A DNA stretch of 64,000 bases from Vagococcus zengguangii (lineage in GTDB: Bacteria; Bacillota; Bacilli; Lactobacillales; Vagococcaceae). The notes under the pieces were generated by a model. That model saw only the letters and a list, made by a program, of their open reading frames with translations. It had not been told where the DNA came from and ran no database searches. The position numbers and the translations under genes were made by a program. The stretch is taken from contig NZ_CP039712.1 of assembly GCF_005145005.1 (NCBI RefSeq), positions 88,501-152,500 on the forward strand. Reading direction: 5' to 3'. Shown here piece after piece: positions 50,501 through 58,755 of the stretch; the stretch's first letter is position 1; every line of letters begins with the position of its first letter.

Positions 50501-51622
50501 TTGGAAACGTTAATTGAAGGTATTACATCGATTACGATGGGACAGATTATCATGATGCTGATTGGTAGCATCTTAATGTATTTAGGAATCAAGAAAGAAT
50601 ACGAACCAACTTTATTAGTTCCTATGGGATTAGGAACAATTTTAGTTAACTTTCCTGGAACAGGCGTTTTAACTCAAACTTTGGGAGGCGTCCAGCAAGA
50701 AGGTGTTTTTGAAATATTATTTAAAGCCGGAATTGGAACGGAATTATTCCCGTTGTTAATTTTTATTGGTATCGGTGCGATGATTGATTTTGGACCGTTA
50801 TTACAAAATCCATTTATGCTCTTATTTGGAGCAGCCGCTCAGTTTGGTATTTTCTTTGTTGTTGTAGTAGCAGTGTTATGTGGGTTTGACATTCGTGAAG
50901 CAGCCTCGATTGGCATTATTGGAGCAGCTGATGGACCAACAGCAATTTTTGTAGCTAATACGTTGGCAGAAGATTTATTAGGGCCAATTACCGTTGCAGC
51001 TTATTCATATATGGCGTTAGTTCCAATTATTCAACCAATTGCAATTAAAGCTGTTACGACGAAAAAAGAACGCCAGATTAGAATGCACTATAAAGCAGAA
51101 AATGTTTCACAAACCACAAAAATTCTATTCCCTATTATCATTACGGTTGTGGCAGGTTTCATCGCACCTATTTCATTACCATTAGTTGGCTTCTTGATGT
51201 TTGGTAATTTATTACGTGAGTGTGGGGTGTTAGATCGTTTATCATTAACAGCTCAAAATGAGTTAGTAAATATTGTCAGTATTCTATTAGGTTTAACCAT
51301 CTCATTTAAAATGCAAGCGACAGAGTTTTTAAATTTACAAACGTTAATGATTATTGCTTTTGGTCTAGTCGCTTTTATTATGGATTCAATCGGTGGTGTT
51401 TTGTTTGCTAAATTATTAAATTTATTTAGAAAAGAAAAAATTAATCCGATGATTGGAGCAGCGGGGATTTCAGCTTTCCCAATGTCTAGCCGTGTCATTC
51501 AAAAAATGGCAACTGAGGAAGATCCACAAAATTTTGTTTTAATGTATGCTGTAGGAGCAAATGTTTCAGGACAAATTGCTTCAGTAATTGCTGGTGGATT
51601 ATTACTAGCATTCTTCTCATAA
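50501..51622 (+). CDS. oadB: Na+-pumping oxaloacetate decarboxylase beta subunit
   Basis: 373 residues with a TTG start after AAGGAGG. About 10 membrane helices; the functional blocks LFPLLIFIGIGAMIDFGPLL, SIGIIGAADGPTAIFVANTL (with the Asp involved in Na+ binding) and GISAFPMSSRVIQKMA, plus the C-terminal GANVSGQIASVIAGG, are all present. It decarboxylates carboxybiotin and exports sodium ions, conserving energy from citrate fermentation. Confidence 0.95.
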   Translation: METLIEGITSITMGQIIMMLIGSILMYLGIKKEYEPTLLVPMGLGTILVNFPGTGVLTQTLGGVQQEGVFEILFKAGIGTELFPLLIFIGIGAMIDFGPLLQNPFMLLFGAAAQFGIFFVVVVAVLCGFDIREAASIGIIGAADGPTAIFVANTLAEDLLGPITVAAYSYMALVPIIQPIAIKAVTTKKERQIRMHYKAENVSQTTKILFPIIITVVAGFIAPISLPLVGFLMFGNLLRECGVLDRLSLTAQNELVNIVSILLGLTISFKMQATEFLNLQTLMIIAFGLVAFIMDSIGGVLFAKLLNLFRKEKINPMIGAAGISAFPMSSRVIQKMATEEDPQNFVLMYAVGANVSGQIASVIAGGLLLAFFS

Positions 51623-51643
51623 AGTGAAAAGGAGGATTATATA

Positions 51644-51769
51644 ATGAACGTTGATACAGAAGCGTTAAAAATCGCCTTCGAATTGATGATTTTTGGTATG
51701 GGTGGCGTATTTCTAGTATTATTTATGTTATTTTTAGTGAGTAAGTTATTATTGAAATTTTTTCCATAA
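51644..51769 (+). CDS. Tiny oxaloacetate decarboxylase gamma-like (OadG) subunit
   Basis: 41 residues: ATG 51644 after AAAGGAGG, stop at 51767-51769. A short amphipathic start (MNVDTEALKIAFELM) precedes one membrane helix (IFGMGGVFLVLFMLFLVSKLL). That is the OadG layout: N-terminal helix in the membrane, but with almost no cytoplasmic tail, so the usual Zn-binding C terminus is absent. It lies directly between oadB and citC. Confidence 0.75.
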   Translation: MNVDTEALKIAFELMIFGMGGVFLVLFMLFLVSKLLLKFFP

Positions 51770-51790
51770 AATTAGATTGGAAGTGTTCAT

Positions 51791-52798
51791 ATGGAAACGA
51801 AGCGCCTTTGGCTAGATCGAGATGCCACTATGAACATAAAGTGGCAACACTTATTAGAAATAAATCAGTTGGCAGCGGATCACTTAGTTGATTATACAAT
51901 TGGTATTTTCAAAGGACAGCAATTAATTGCGACAGCCAGTGCGTATCAAAATATTATTAAATGTGTGGCAATTGATTTAGCGTATCAAAACAACAATTTA
52001 TTGAGTGAACTTTTGAAAAAAATGCAAGAATACTTTGCTGAAGAGGGAATCTTACATTATTTTGTTTATACTAAACCTGAAACGAGCTCTTTTTTTGAAA
52101 GTGTAGGTTTTAAATTGATTATAGAAACCAAACAAGTGAGTTTTATGGAATTTGGATTACCTGATTTCAGTCGTTATCGCGAAGAATTACTTCAGAAAAA
52201 ACGTTTGACTATTGGAAATGGTGCTATTGTGATGAATGCCAATCCATTTACTAATGGCCATTTGTACCTGGTTGAGACTGCGGCTAAAGAAAGTCCAGTG
52301 GTTTATGTATTTGTGTTGAGTGAAGAAGCGTCACTATTTGATCATGCAACACGTTTAGAACTTGTAAAGCAAGGAACCGCCCATTTAAACAATGTCGTTG
52401 TACTATCAACGAAGGATTATTTGATATCGAGCGCAACGTTTCCTTCTTATTTCTTAAAAGAGCAAGCCGAATTAGACATTGCTCGCGTGCAAGCACAGTT
52501 AGATGCGACTCTTTTTAGAGATAAAGTAGCACCACTTCTGGATGTTGCTATCCGTTTTGTGGGAGATGAACCGTTGTCTGAAGTGACAGAGGTATACAAT
52601 CAAGCAATGTTGGAAGTTTTTGGAAACCAACTAGAGTTGAAAATTATTGACCGTAAGAAAATTGATGAACAAGTGATCAGCGCAACGAAAGTACGTGAAT
52701 ATTTAAGGATAGGTAATTGGAGCAAAGTTAAACAAATGTTGCCGCCCACAACTTATCAGTACTTAAAAAATAATGAGGTGAACATAATTGGAAATTAA
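51791..52798 (+). CDS. citC: [Citrate (pro-3S)-lyase] ligase
   Basis: 335 residues. An N-terminal GNAT-like region (about 1-115) is followed by a nucleotidyltransferase domain with the T/HxGH motif in ANPFTNGHLYLVE (His157) and the C-terminal SATKVREYLRIGNW. It acetylates the prosthetic group thiol of citrate lyase with ATP and acetate, switching the complex on. ATG 51791 lies after GGAAGTG. Its end overlaps the citD start. Confidence 0.93.
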   Translation: METKRLWLDRDATMNIKWQHLLEINQLAADHLVDYTIGIFKGQQLIATASAYQNIIKCVAIDLAYQNNNLLSELLKKMQEYFAEEGILHYFVYTKPETSSFFESVGFKLIIETKQVSFMEFGLPDFSRYREELLQKKRLTIGNGAIVMNANPFTNGHLYLVETAAKESPVVYVFVLSEEASLFDHATRLELVKQGTAHLNNVVVLSTKDYLISSATFPSYFLKEQAELDIARVQAQLDATLFRDKVAPLLDVAIRFVGDEPLSEVTEVYNQAMLEVFGNQLELKIIDRKKIDEQVISATKVREYLRIGNWSKVKQMLPPTTYQYLKNNEVNIIGN

Positions 52799-53093
52799 AT
52801 TTAGTGCTAGTGCAGGGACAACTGAATCAAGTGATGTCTTGGTGATGATTGCTCCTCATCTTGATAATAAGTTGGAAATTAAACTTGAAAGTAGTGTTGA
52901 AAAACAATTTGGGCGTCTAATTCGTAAAAAAATTGAAGAAGTTTTTAGTAAATTAGAGGTCACTTCAGCCAAAGTTGAAGTTATTGACAAAGGAGCTTTG
53001 GATTGCACAATCGAAGCGCGGACTATTACGGCTATTTACCGTGCTGCGGGTGAAGAAGTTAACTGGGAGGTATTACAAACATGGAACGATTAA
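52788..53093 (+). CDS. citD: Citrate lyase acyl carrier (gamma) subunit
   Basis: 101 residues. TTG start at 52788 after GAGGTG, overlapping citC. The prosthetic-group serine is Ser14 in SAGTTESSDVLV; IEVIDKGALDCTIEARTITAIYRAA forms the rest of the carrier fold. It carries the acetyl and citryl thioesters during citrate cleavage. Confidence 0.95.
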   Translation: MEIKFSASAGTTESSDVLVMIAPHLDNKLEIKLESSVEKQFGRLIRKKIEEVFSKLEVTSAKVEVIDKGALDCTIEARTITAIYRAAGEEVNWEVLQTWND

Positions 53094-53968
53094 GAAGAAC
53101 AATGATGTTTGTACCGGGTTCTAACGCAGCAATGTTAAGAGATGCTGTTTTATATGGGGCAGACGCAGTAATGTTTGATTTAGAAGATGCAGTATCGTTG
53201 AAAGAAAAAGATAGTGCTCGTTTATTAGTTTTTAATGCTTTGAGAACATTTGACTATTCTACAGTTGAAACAGTCGTCCGTATAAACGGATTAGAAACAG
53301 TAGGAGGTCAAGATATCGAAGCCATGGTACTGGCAGGTGTCGATGTAATTCGACTACCCAAAACTGAAACAGCTCAGGATATTGTAGATGTTGCTGCAGT
53401 AATTACTGAAATGGAAGCTAAATATGGCATTGTTAATGGTAGCACTAAAATGATGGCGGCTATTGAGTCAGCAGAAGGCGTGCTGAATGCCCGTGAAATT
53501 GCTAAGGCAAGTTCACGTTTGATAGGAATTGCCCTAGGTGCAGAAGATTATGTTACTAACATGAAAACAAAACGTTATCCTGATGGACAAGAACTATTCT
53601 TTGCTAGAAGTTATATTTTACACTCTGCTAGAGCGGCAGGGATTGCTGCAATTGATACGGTATATTCAAATGTTGATAATACTGAAGGTTTCTTAGAAGA
53701 AGTTCGCTTAATTAAGCAATTAGGATTTGATGGTAAATCAGTCATTAATCCTCGTCAAATTCCATTAGTCAACCAAGTTTATACGCCAACTGCTGAAGAA
53801 ATTCAAGAAGCAAAAGAAGTAATCTGGGGGATTAGAGAAGCAGAAGCCAAAGGTTCGGGTGTTATTTCTGTCAACGGTAAGATGGTTGATAAACCAATTG
53901 TAGAACGAGCACAACGAGTTATTGCTTTAGCCAAAGCAACAAACTTATTGAAAGAGGGGGAATTTTAA
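53081..53968 (+). CDS. citE: Citrate lyase beta subunit (citryl-CoA lyase)
   Basis: 295 residues, HpcH/HpaI TIM-barrel. The motif RTMMFVPGSNAAMLRDA opens the protein; DAVMFDLEDAVSLKEKD, a metal-binding Glu/Asp pair and IESAEGVLNAREIA (with IALGAEDYV) follow. It splits the citryl-carrier ester to oxaloacetate and acetyl-carrier. Its ATG overlaps the end of citD by 13 bp, and citF follows with no gap. Confidence 0.95.
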   Translation: MERLRRTMMFVPGSNAAMLRDAVLYGADAVMFDLEDAVSLKEKDSARLLVFNALRTFDYSTVETVVRINGLETVGGQDIEAMVLAGVDVIRLPKTETAQDIVDVAAVITEMEAKYGIVNGSTKMMAAIESAEGVLNAREIAKASSRLIGIALGAEDYVTNMKTKRYPDGQELFFARSYILHSARAAGIAAIDTVYSNVDNTEGFLEEVRLIKQLGFDGKSVINPRQIPLVNQVYTPTAEEIQEAKEVIWGIREAEAKGSGVISVNGKMVDKPIVERAQRVIALAKATNLLKEGEF

Positions 53969-55498
53969 ATGAAAAATGAAGTGAATCGTGAAATTCCTGA
54001 AGAAATTGTTGTGAAGTATGGGAAGTTTGAAGGGGAATTTGTTAACATCAAACCTTATCAAGAAAGTACACGTCAAGTTACGCCTGTAAAACCTAAAGAA
54101 ACAAAGCTTTTATCTAGTATCAAAGAAGCTATCATTAAGTCAGGGTTAAAAGATGGCATGACGATTTCTTTCCATCATCATTTCCGTGAAGGGGACTATG
54201 TAATGAACATGGTGATGGCAGAAATTGCTGCACTAGGAATTAAAAATTTAAGCTTAGCACCAAGTTCAATTGCAAATGTACACGAACCCTTGATTGAACA
54301 TATAAAAAATGGTGTAGTCACTAACATCACTTCAAGTGGTTTGCGTGATAAAGTGGGAGCCGCTATTTCAGAAGGAATAATGGAAAATCCTGTCGTCATT
54401 AGATCTCATGGTGGTCGTGCACGTGCAATTGCAACTGGAGATATTCATATTGATGTAGCTTTTTTAGGAGCGCCAAGTTCAGATGAATATGGAAATGTGA
54501 ATGGAACAGTTGGGAAAGCAACATGTGGTTCTTTAGGCTATGCGATGATTGATGCGAAATACGCAGATAAAGTAGTTGCCATTACGGATACATTAGTTCC
54601 TTATCCTAATACACCCATTAGTATTCCACAAACGGATGTTGATTATGTTGTAGAGGTTGAGGCAATTGGAAATCCAGAGGGTATTGCTAAAGGGGCGACA
54701 CGTTATACAAAGAATCCTAAAGAATTACTGATTGCTGAATATGCAGCAAAAGTCATTATTGGTTCATCATACTATAAAGAAGGTTTCTCTTTCCAAACAG
54801 GCACAGGCGGTCCATCTTTAGCAGTAACCCGGTTCTTAAAAGAAGCTATGGTAAAAGATGGCATTAAAGCAAGTTTTGTTTTAGGCGGAATTACTAATGC
54901 AATGGTGGAGTTATTAGAAGAAGGACTTGTTAAAAAAATTATTGACGTACAAGACTTCGATCATCCATCGGCAGTTTCTTTAGGGAAAAATGAGCATCAC
55001 TATGAAATTGATGCGAATATGTATGCTTCTTCAGCTAGCAAAGGAGCGGTCATAAATCAGTTAGATGTAGCTATTTTATCTGCTTTAGAGGTTGACTTGG
55101 ATTTTAACGTTAATGTAATGACCGGTTCAGATGGTGTGATTCGTGGAGCGTCTGGAGGGCACTCTGATACTAGTGCAGCATGCAACATGAGTATTATTAT
55201 TGCGCCACTTATTCGTGGTAGAATTCCAACGGTAGTAGAACGCGTTAATACAGTTATTACACCAGGAAGTAGCATTGATGTTGTAGTGACGGAGATTGGT
55301 ATTGCTGTTAATCCATCACGACAAGATTTAGTTGAGCACTTTAAGAGTTTAGACATTCCCCAATATACTATTAAGGAATTACAAGAAAAAGCCTATCAAA
55401 TTGTTGGGCATCCATATCCAATCGAATATGGAGAGAAAATCGTTGCGCTGATCGAATATCGTGATGGCACAATGATTGATGTTGTTAGAAATGTGTGA
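53969..55498 (+). CDS. citF: Citrate lyase alpha subunit (citrate CoA-transferase)
   Basis: 509 residues, family length. Blocks seen are GMTISFHHHFREGDYVMNMVM, SSGLRDKVGAAISEG, SHGGRARAIATGDIHIDVAFLGAP, FQTGTGGPSLAVTRFLKE and MTGSDGVIRGASGGHSDTSAACN. It exchanges the acetyl group of the carrier for citrate. It starts one base after citE stops. ATG 53969 is preceded by GAGGGGG. Confidence 0.95.
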   Translation: MKNEVNREIPEEIVVKYGKFEGEFVNIKPYQESTRQVTPVKPKETKLLSSIKEAIIKSGLKDGMTISFHHHFREGDYVMNMVMAEIAALGIKNLSLAPSSIANVHEPLIEHIKNGVVTNITSSGLRDKVGAAISEGIMENPVVIRSHGGRARAIATGDIHIDVAFLGAPSSDEYGNVNGTVGKATCGSLGYAMIDAKYADKVVAITDTLVPYPNTPISIPQTDVDYVVEVEAIGNPEGIAKGATRYTKNPKELLIAEYAAKVIIGSSYYKEGFSFQTGTGGPSLAVTRFLKEAMVKDGIKASFVLGGITNAMVELLEEGLVKKIIDVQDFDHPSAVSLGKNEHHYEIDANMYASSASKGAVINQLDVAILSALEVDLDFNVNVMTGSDGVIRGASGGHSDTSAACNMSIIIAPLIRGRIPTVVERVNTVITPGSSIDVVVTEIGIAVNPSRQDLVEHFKSLDIPQYTIKELQEKAYQIVGHPYPIEYGEKIVALIEYRDGTMIDVVRNV

Positions 55499-56018
55499 GA
55501 ATAACATTTTTGAGGGGCAAAAAGTTAGCTTGATTGAGATGCTTGATTGTCGTGAGAAGCGCGTATATAAACAAACGGAGTTGCTAGAGAATTATCCCAA
55601 CAACACCTTAATTTGTGCGACTTTAAATTTGCCGGGTGAAGTTAAAAACAATGATTTTTGGAGCGAAGCGTTTATTCGGCATACAGATTTCTTAATTGAT
55701 GAATCATTTTCAAACAAAATTTGTGCAGGGAAGGTTGATTTGTTGAAAACGGGACCAGAGAGGTTGATTGTAGTAGATGAATCACCTATTAAAACAAAAG
55801 AAATCTTAATTGCTTTTGAAAATAAACAAAAAATTGGTCGATTATTTGATTTAGACGTTATATATCTGGAAGATAGCCAGCTCAAACAAGTTAGTCGCCA
55901 AGATTTAGGGTTGCCACCTAGGAAATGTTTTATTTGCGAGGATGTGGCAAAAAATTGTAGTCGTAGCCGGAAACATTCGATTATTGAAATGCAACAAGAA
56001 ATGGTGAATTGGCTATAG
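55491..56018 (+). CDS. citX: Holo-ACP synthase of citrate lyase
   Basis: About 175 residues; the start is uncertain. ATG 55491, just inside the citF stop, is chosen; 55476 is the outermost in-frame ATG. LIEMLDCREKRVYKQ, NLPGEVK and GRLFDLDVIYLEDSQLKQVSRQDLGLPPRKCFICEDVAKNCSRSRKHSI are typical of CitX, including the cysteine pair near the C terminus. It transfers the prosthetic group made by CitG to CitD. Confidence 0.9.
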   Translation: MCENNIFEGQKVSLIEMLDCREKRVYKQTELLENYPNNTLICATLNLPGEVKNNDFWSEAFIRHTDFLIDESFSNKICAGKVDLLKTGPERLIVVDESPIKTKEILIAFENKQKIGRLFDLDVIYLEDSQLKQVSRQDLGLPPRKCFICEDVAKNCSRSRKHSIIEMQQEMVNWL

Positions 56019-56031
56019 AAAGGGAACAAAA

Positions 56032-57426
56032 ATGAAGACAAACGTACTATTTACTGAAACAGTTTTACGAGATGGACAACAAAGCCAAATTGCAACACGT
56101 ATGCCTTTTGAAGATATGGCACCTATTTTAGAAACAATGGATCAAGCTGGTTTTCATGCTTTAGAAGTGTGGGGTGGCGCAACGTTTGATTCTTGTATCC
56201 GTTTCTTGAATGAAGACCCTTGGGAAAGATTACGAAACATACGAGCAGTGGTCAAAAATACCAAACTACAAATGTTACTAAGAGGTCAAAATTTATTAGG
56301 TTATAAAAATTATTCAGATGATGTAGTGGAAGCTTTTATAAAGAAATCAATTGAAAATGGAATTGATATCATTCGAGTCTTTGACGCATTAAATGATACA
56401 CGTAATTTACAAAAATCGATTGAAGCAATAAAAAAATATGGTGGTCATTGTCAGGCAGCAATTTCTTATACAACAAGTGATTTTCACACTATAAATTACT
56501 ACGTTGATTTAGTTAATGAGTTAGTGGATATGGGGACAGACTCAATTTGTATTAAGGATATGGCAGGGGTGTTAACGCCAAAAGATGCGTTTGATTTAGT
56601 GAGCGCTATCAAACAAAACACCTCACTACCCTTAGAGGTACACACGCATGCAACTAGTGGTATATCTGAAATGACGTATCTTAAAGCGGTAGAAGCAGAG
56701 GCAGATATTATCGACACTGCTATTTCCTCTTTTTCTGGTGGAACGAGTCAACCAGCAACTGAATCGATGGTTATTAGTTTGGAAGACTTAGGTTATAATA
56801 CCCATGTTTCTTTATCAAAATTAGAAGATATGGCCTCTTATTTTAACACTGTTCGTGATAAGTTTAGAGAAACAGGTATTCTGAATCCTAAAGTGAAAGA
56901 TACAGACCCGAAAGCTTTGATTTATCAAGTGCCTGGTGGGATGTTATCCAACTTGCTGAGTCAATTGACAGAGCAAGGTATGGCTGATCGTTATGAAGAG
57001 GTGTTAGCAGAAGTTCCTAAAGTAAGAGCGGATTTAGGTTATCCACCACTTGTAACACCGTTATCTCAAATGGTTGGAACACAAGCAGTATTGAATATTA
57101 TCAGTGGTGAACGATATAAAGTAGTGCCTAAAGAAATCAAGGATTACGTTAAAGGACTATATGGTCGTCCGCCAGTAGCAATCGCACCAAATATCATAGA
57201 AAAAATTATTGGTAATGAAGAAATTATTACGGTTCGTCCAGCTGATTTACTAGAAGATTCTTTACCTATTTTAGAAAAGGAAATTAAAGAGTATGCTCGT
57301 TCTTTAGAAGATGTCTTAATGTATGCTCTGTTTCCGCAACAAGCACGCGATTTTTTAGGTCGTCGCGAAGATCCGTTTTATGACGTGCCAATTCAAGAAG
57401 TTGAAGTGTCATTAGATTTATCATAA
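56032..57426 (+). CDS. oadA: Oxaloacetate decarboxylase alpha subunit, carboxyltransferase domain only
   Basis: 464 residues. TETVLRDGQQSQIATRMPFEDM holds the catalytic loop; VWGGATFDSCIRFLNEDPWERL, RGQNLLGY, IKDMAGVLTP and HTHATSG (metal ligands) follow, with a PYC_OADA C-terminal domain from about 290 to 460. There is no biotinyl domain, since biotin sits on the separate oadD product. It transfers the carboxyl group of oxaloacetate to biotin. ATG 56032 is preceded by AAAGGG. Confidence 0.95.
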   Translation: MKTNVLFTETVLRDGQQSQIATRMPFEDMAPILETMDQAGFHALEVWGGATFDSCIRFLNEDPWERLRNIRAVVKNTKLQMLLRGQNLLGYKNYSDDVVEAFIKKSIENGIDIIRVFDALNDTRNLQKSIEAIKKYGGHCQAAISYTTSDFHTINYYVDLVNELVDMGTDSICIKDMAGVLTPKDAFDLVSAIKQNTSLPLEVHTHATSGISEMTYLKAVEAEADIIDTAISSFSGGTSQPATESMVISLEDLGYNTHVSLSKLEDMASYFNTVRDKFRETGILNPKVKDTDPKALIYQVPGGMLSNLLSQLTEQGMADRYEEVLAEVPKVRADLGYPPLVTPLSQMVGTQAVLNIISGERYKVVPKEIKDYVKGLYGRPPVAIAPNIIEKIIGNEEIITVRPADLLEDSLPILEKEIKEYARSLEDVLMYALFPQQARDFLGRREDPFYDVPIQEVEVSLDLS

Positions 57427-57432
57427 TAGTTT

Positions 57433-57478
57433 CCCATCTTAACTTTAATTGCTAATTTGAGGTTGAGATGGGTTTACT
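57433..57478 (+). terminator. Hairpin between oadA and citM
   Basis: CCCATCTTAAC (57433-57443) pairs with GTTGAGATGGG (57462-57472) with one wobble, followed by a T-rich but broken tail. Probably a partial terminator that lowers citM expression. Confidence 0.5.
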
Positions 57479-57511
57479 ATTTTAATTGGTAGGGAAAGAA
57501 GAGGTAATCAA

Positions 57512-58651
57512 ATGGATGAGAAAGTATTAGAAATCCATAAAAAACACACAGGGGTTTTAAGTATTAAAAATGAGATTGATATTAGTGACGGAGATGATTT
57601 AGCTTTAGCGTATACGCCAGGTATTGCTTATTTAAGTAAACTCATTCAAAACCAACCAGAAAAAGCGCAAGAATATACAGTGAGCGGTAAGGTGATTGCC
57701 GTTGTGACCGATGGTAGTGCAGTATTAGGGTTAGGAAATGTGGGTGCACGAGGTGGCTTGCCAATTGTTGAAGGTAAGGCGTTGATTTATAAATGTTTCG
57801 CTGACGTTCAGGCGTTCCCACTTTGTATCAAACAAAAGAGTGTCTCAGAGTTTATTCAGACTTTTCAAAATATTGAATATAGTTTTGCGGGTATACATTT
57901 AGAAGACATAAAAGCGCCGGAGTGTTTTGAAATTTTAACAGAATTGAAAAAATGTTTAGATATTCCAGTTTATCATGATGATCAAGAAGGAACCGCTATT
58001 GTTGTATTAGCGGGGCTAATTAATGCCGCTAAACTTAGAAATACTCATTTAAGAAAGCTAAAAGTATTAATTAATGGTGTTGGAGCCTCTGGATTGGCAA
58101 CTGCAAAACTACTAAAAAAAGCTGGTATTACTGATATGACATTAGTTGATGTTAACGGAGTATTAACACCGGATAATTGTTTGAATCAATTTCAAAAATC
58201 TTTTGTTGAGGAATTAAATGGTCATAGTACTGCGACTGAATTAAAGGAAGCAATAAAAGGTCAAGAAGTCTTTATAGGATTGTCAGAAGGTGGCGTGTTA
58301 GATGAAGGAATGATAGACATGATGGCTGATAATCCTATTATTTTTGCGTTAGCTAACCCAGTACCTGAAATTGATCCAAGAATAGCTAAAAAGGCTGGAG
58401 CTAAAATAATAGGAACAGGTTCTTCAAATTATCCTAATCAAATTAATAACGTGTTAGCTTTTCCTGGATTGTTCAAAGGGTTGTTAAAAGGAAGTAAAAA
58501 AGAAGTCTCTGAATCATTACAAATCAAAGTTGCTCAAACCATCGCTGATTTTGTAGAAGAAATTAGTGTCGATCATTTTATTCCGAGTGTCTTTGATGAA
58601 GGATTAGCGGAAAAAATTGCTGATGTTGTCTCAGATTTTAAAGAAGATTAA
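57512..58651 (+). CDS. citM: Malic-enzyme-family oxaloacetate decarboxylase / malic enzyme
   Basis: 379 residues. The malic enzyme order is seen: LALAYTPGIAYLSK, VTDGSAVLGLGNVGARGGLPIVEGKALIYK, the metal site HLEDIKAPECFEI, PVYHDDQEGTAIV, and NAD-binding INGVGASGLATAKLLKKAG. In E. faecalis the CitM product is a soluble oxaloacetate decarboxylase related to malic enzymes; here the substrate (malate or oxaloacetate) cannot be decided by eye. It ends the operon. Confidence 0.92.
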   Translation: MDEKVLEIHKKHTGVLSIKNEIDISDGDDLALAYTPGIAYLSKLIQNQPEKAQEYTVSGKVIAVVTDGSAVLGLGNVGARGGLPIVEGKALIYKCFADVQAFPLCIKQKSVSEFIQTFQNIEYSFAGIHLEDIKAPECFEILTELKKCLDIPVYHDDQEGTAIVVLAGLINAAKLRNTHLRKLKVLINGVGASGLATAKLLKKAGITDMTLVDVNGVLTPDNCLNQFQKSFVEELNGHSTATELKEAIKGQEVFIGLSEGGVLDEGMIDMMADNPIIFALANPVPEIDPRIAKKAGAKIIGTGSSNYPNQINNVLAFPGLFKGLLKGSKKEVSESLQIKVAQTIADFVEEISVDHFIPSVFDEGLAEKIADVVSDFKED

Positions 58652-58698
58652 GTTTACACAGCATAAAGTTTTTGATAAAAGCGAATGTTACTAGGCTC

Positions 58699-58753
58699 AA
58701 AAAAATCCAAAACGGACAAAAAGCGTTGCTTATGTCCGTTTTGGATTTTTTGT
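58699..58753. terminator. Strong bidirectional terminator between citM and kup
   Basis: A7-TCCAAAACGGACA (to 58718) pairs with TGTCCGTTTTGGAT6 (58733-58751). It serves citM on + and kup on -, whose stop is at 58756. Confidence 0.93.
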
Positions 58754-58755
58754 TT

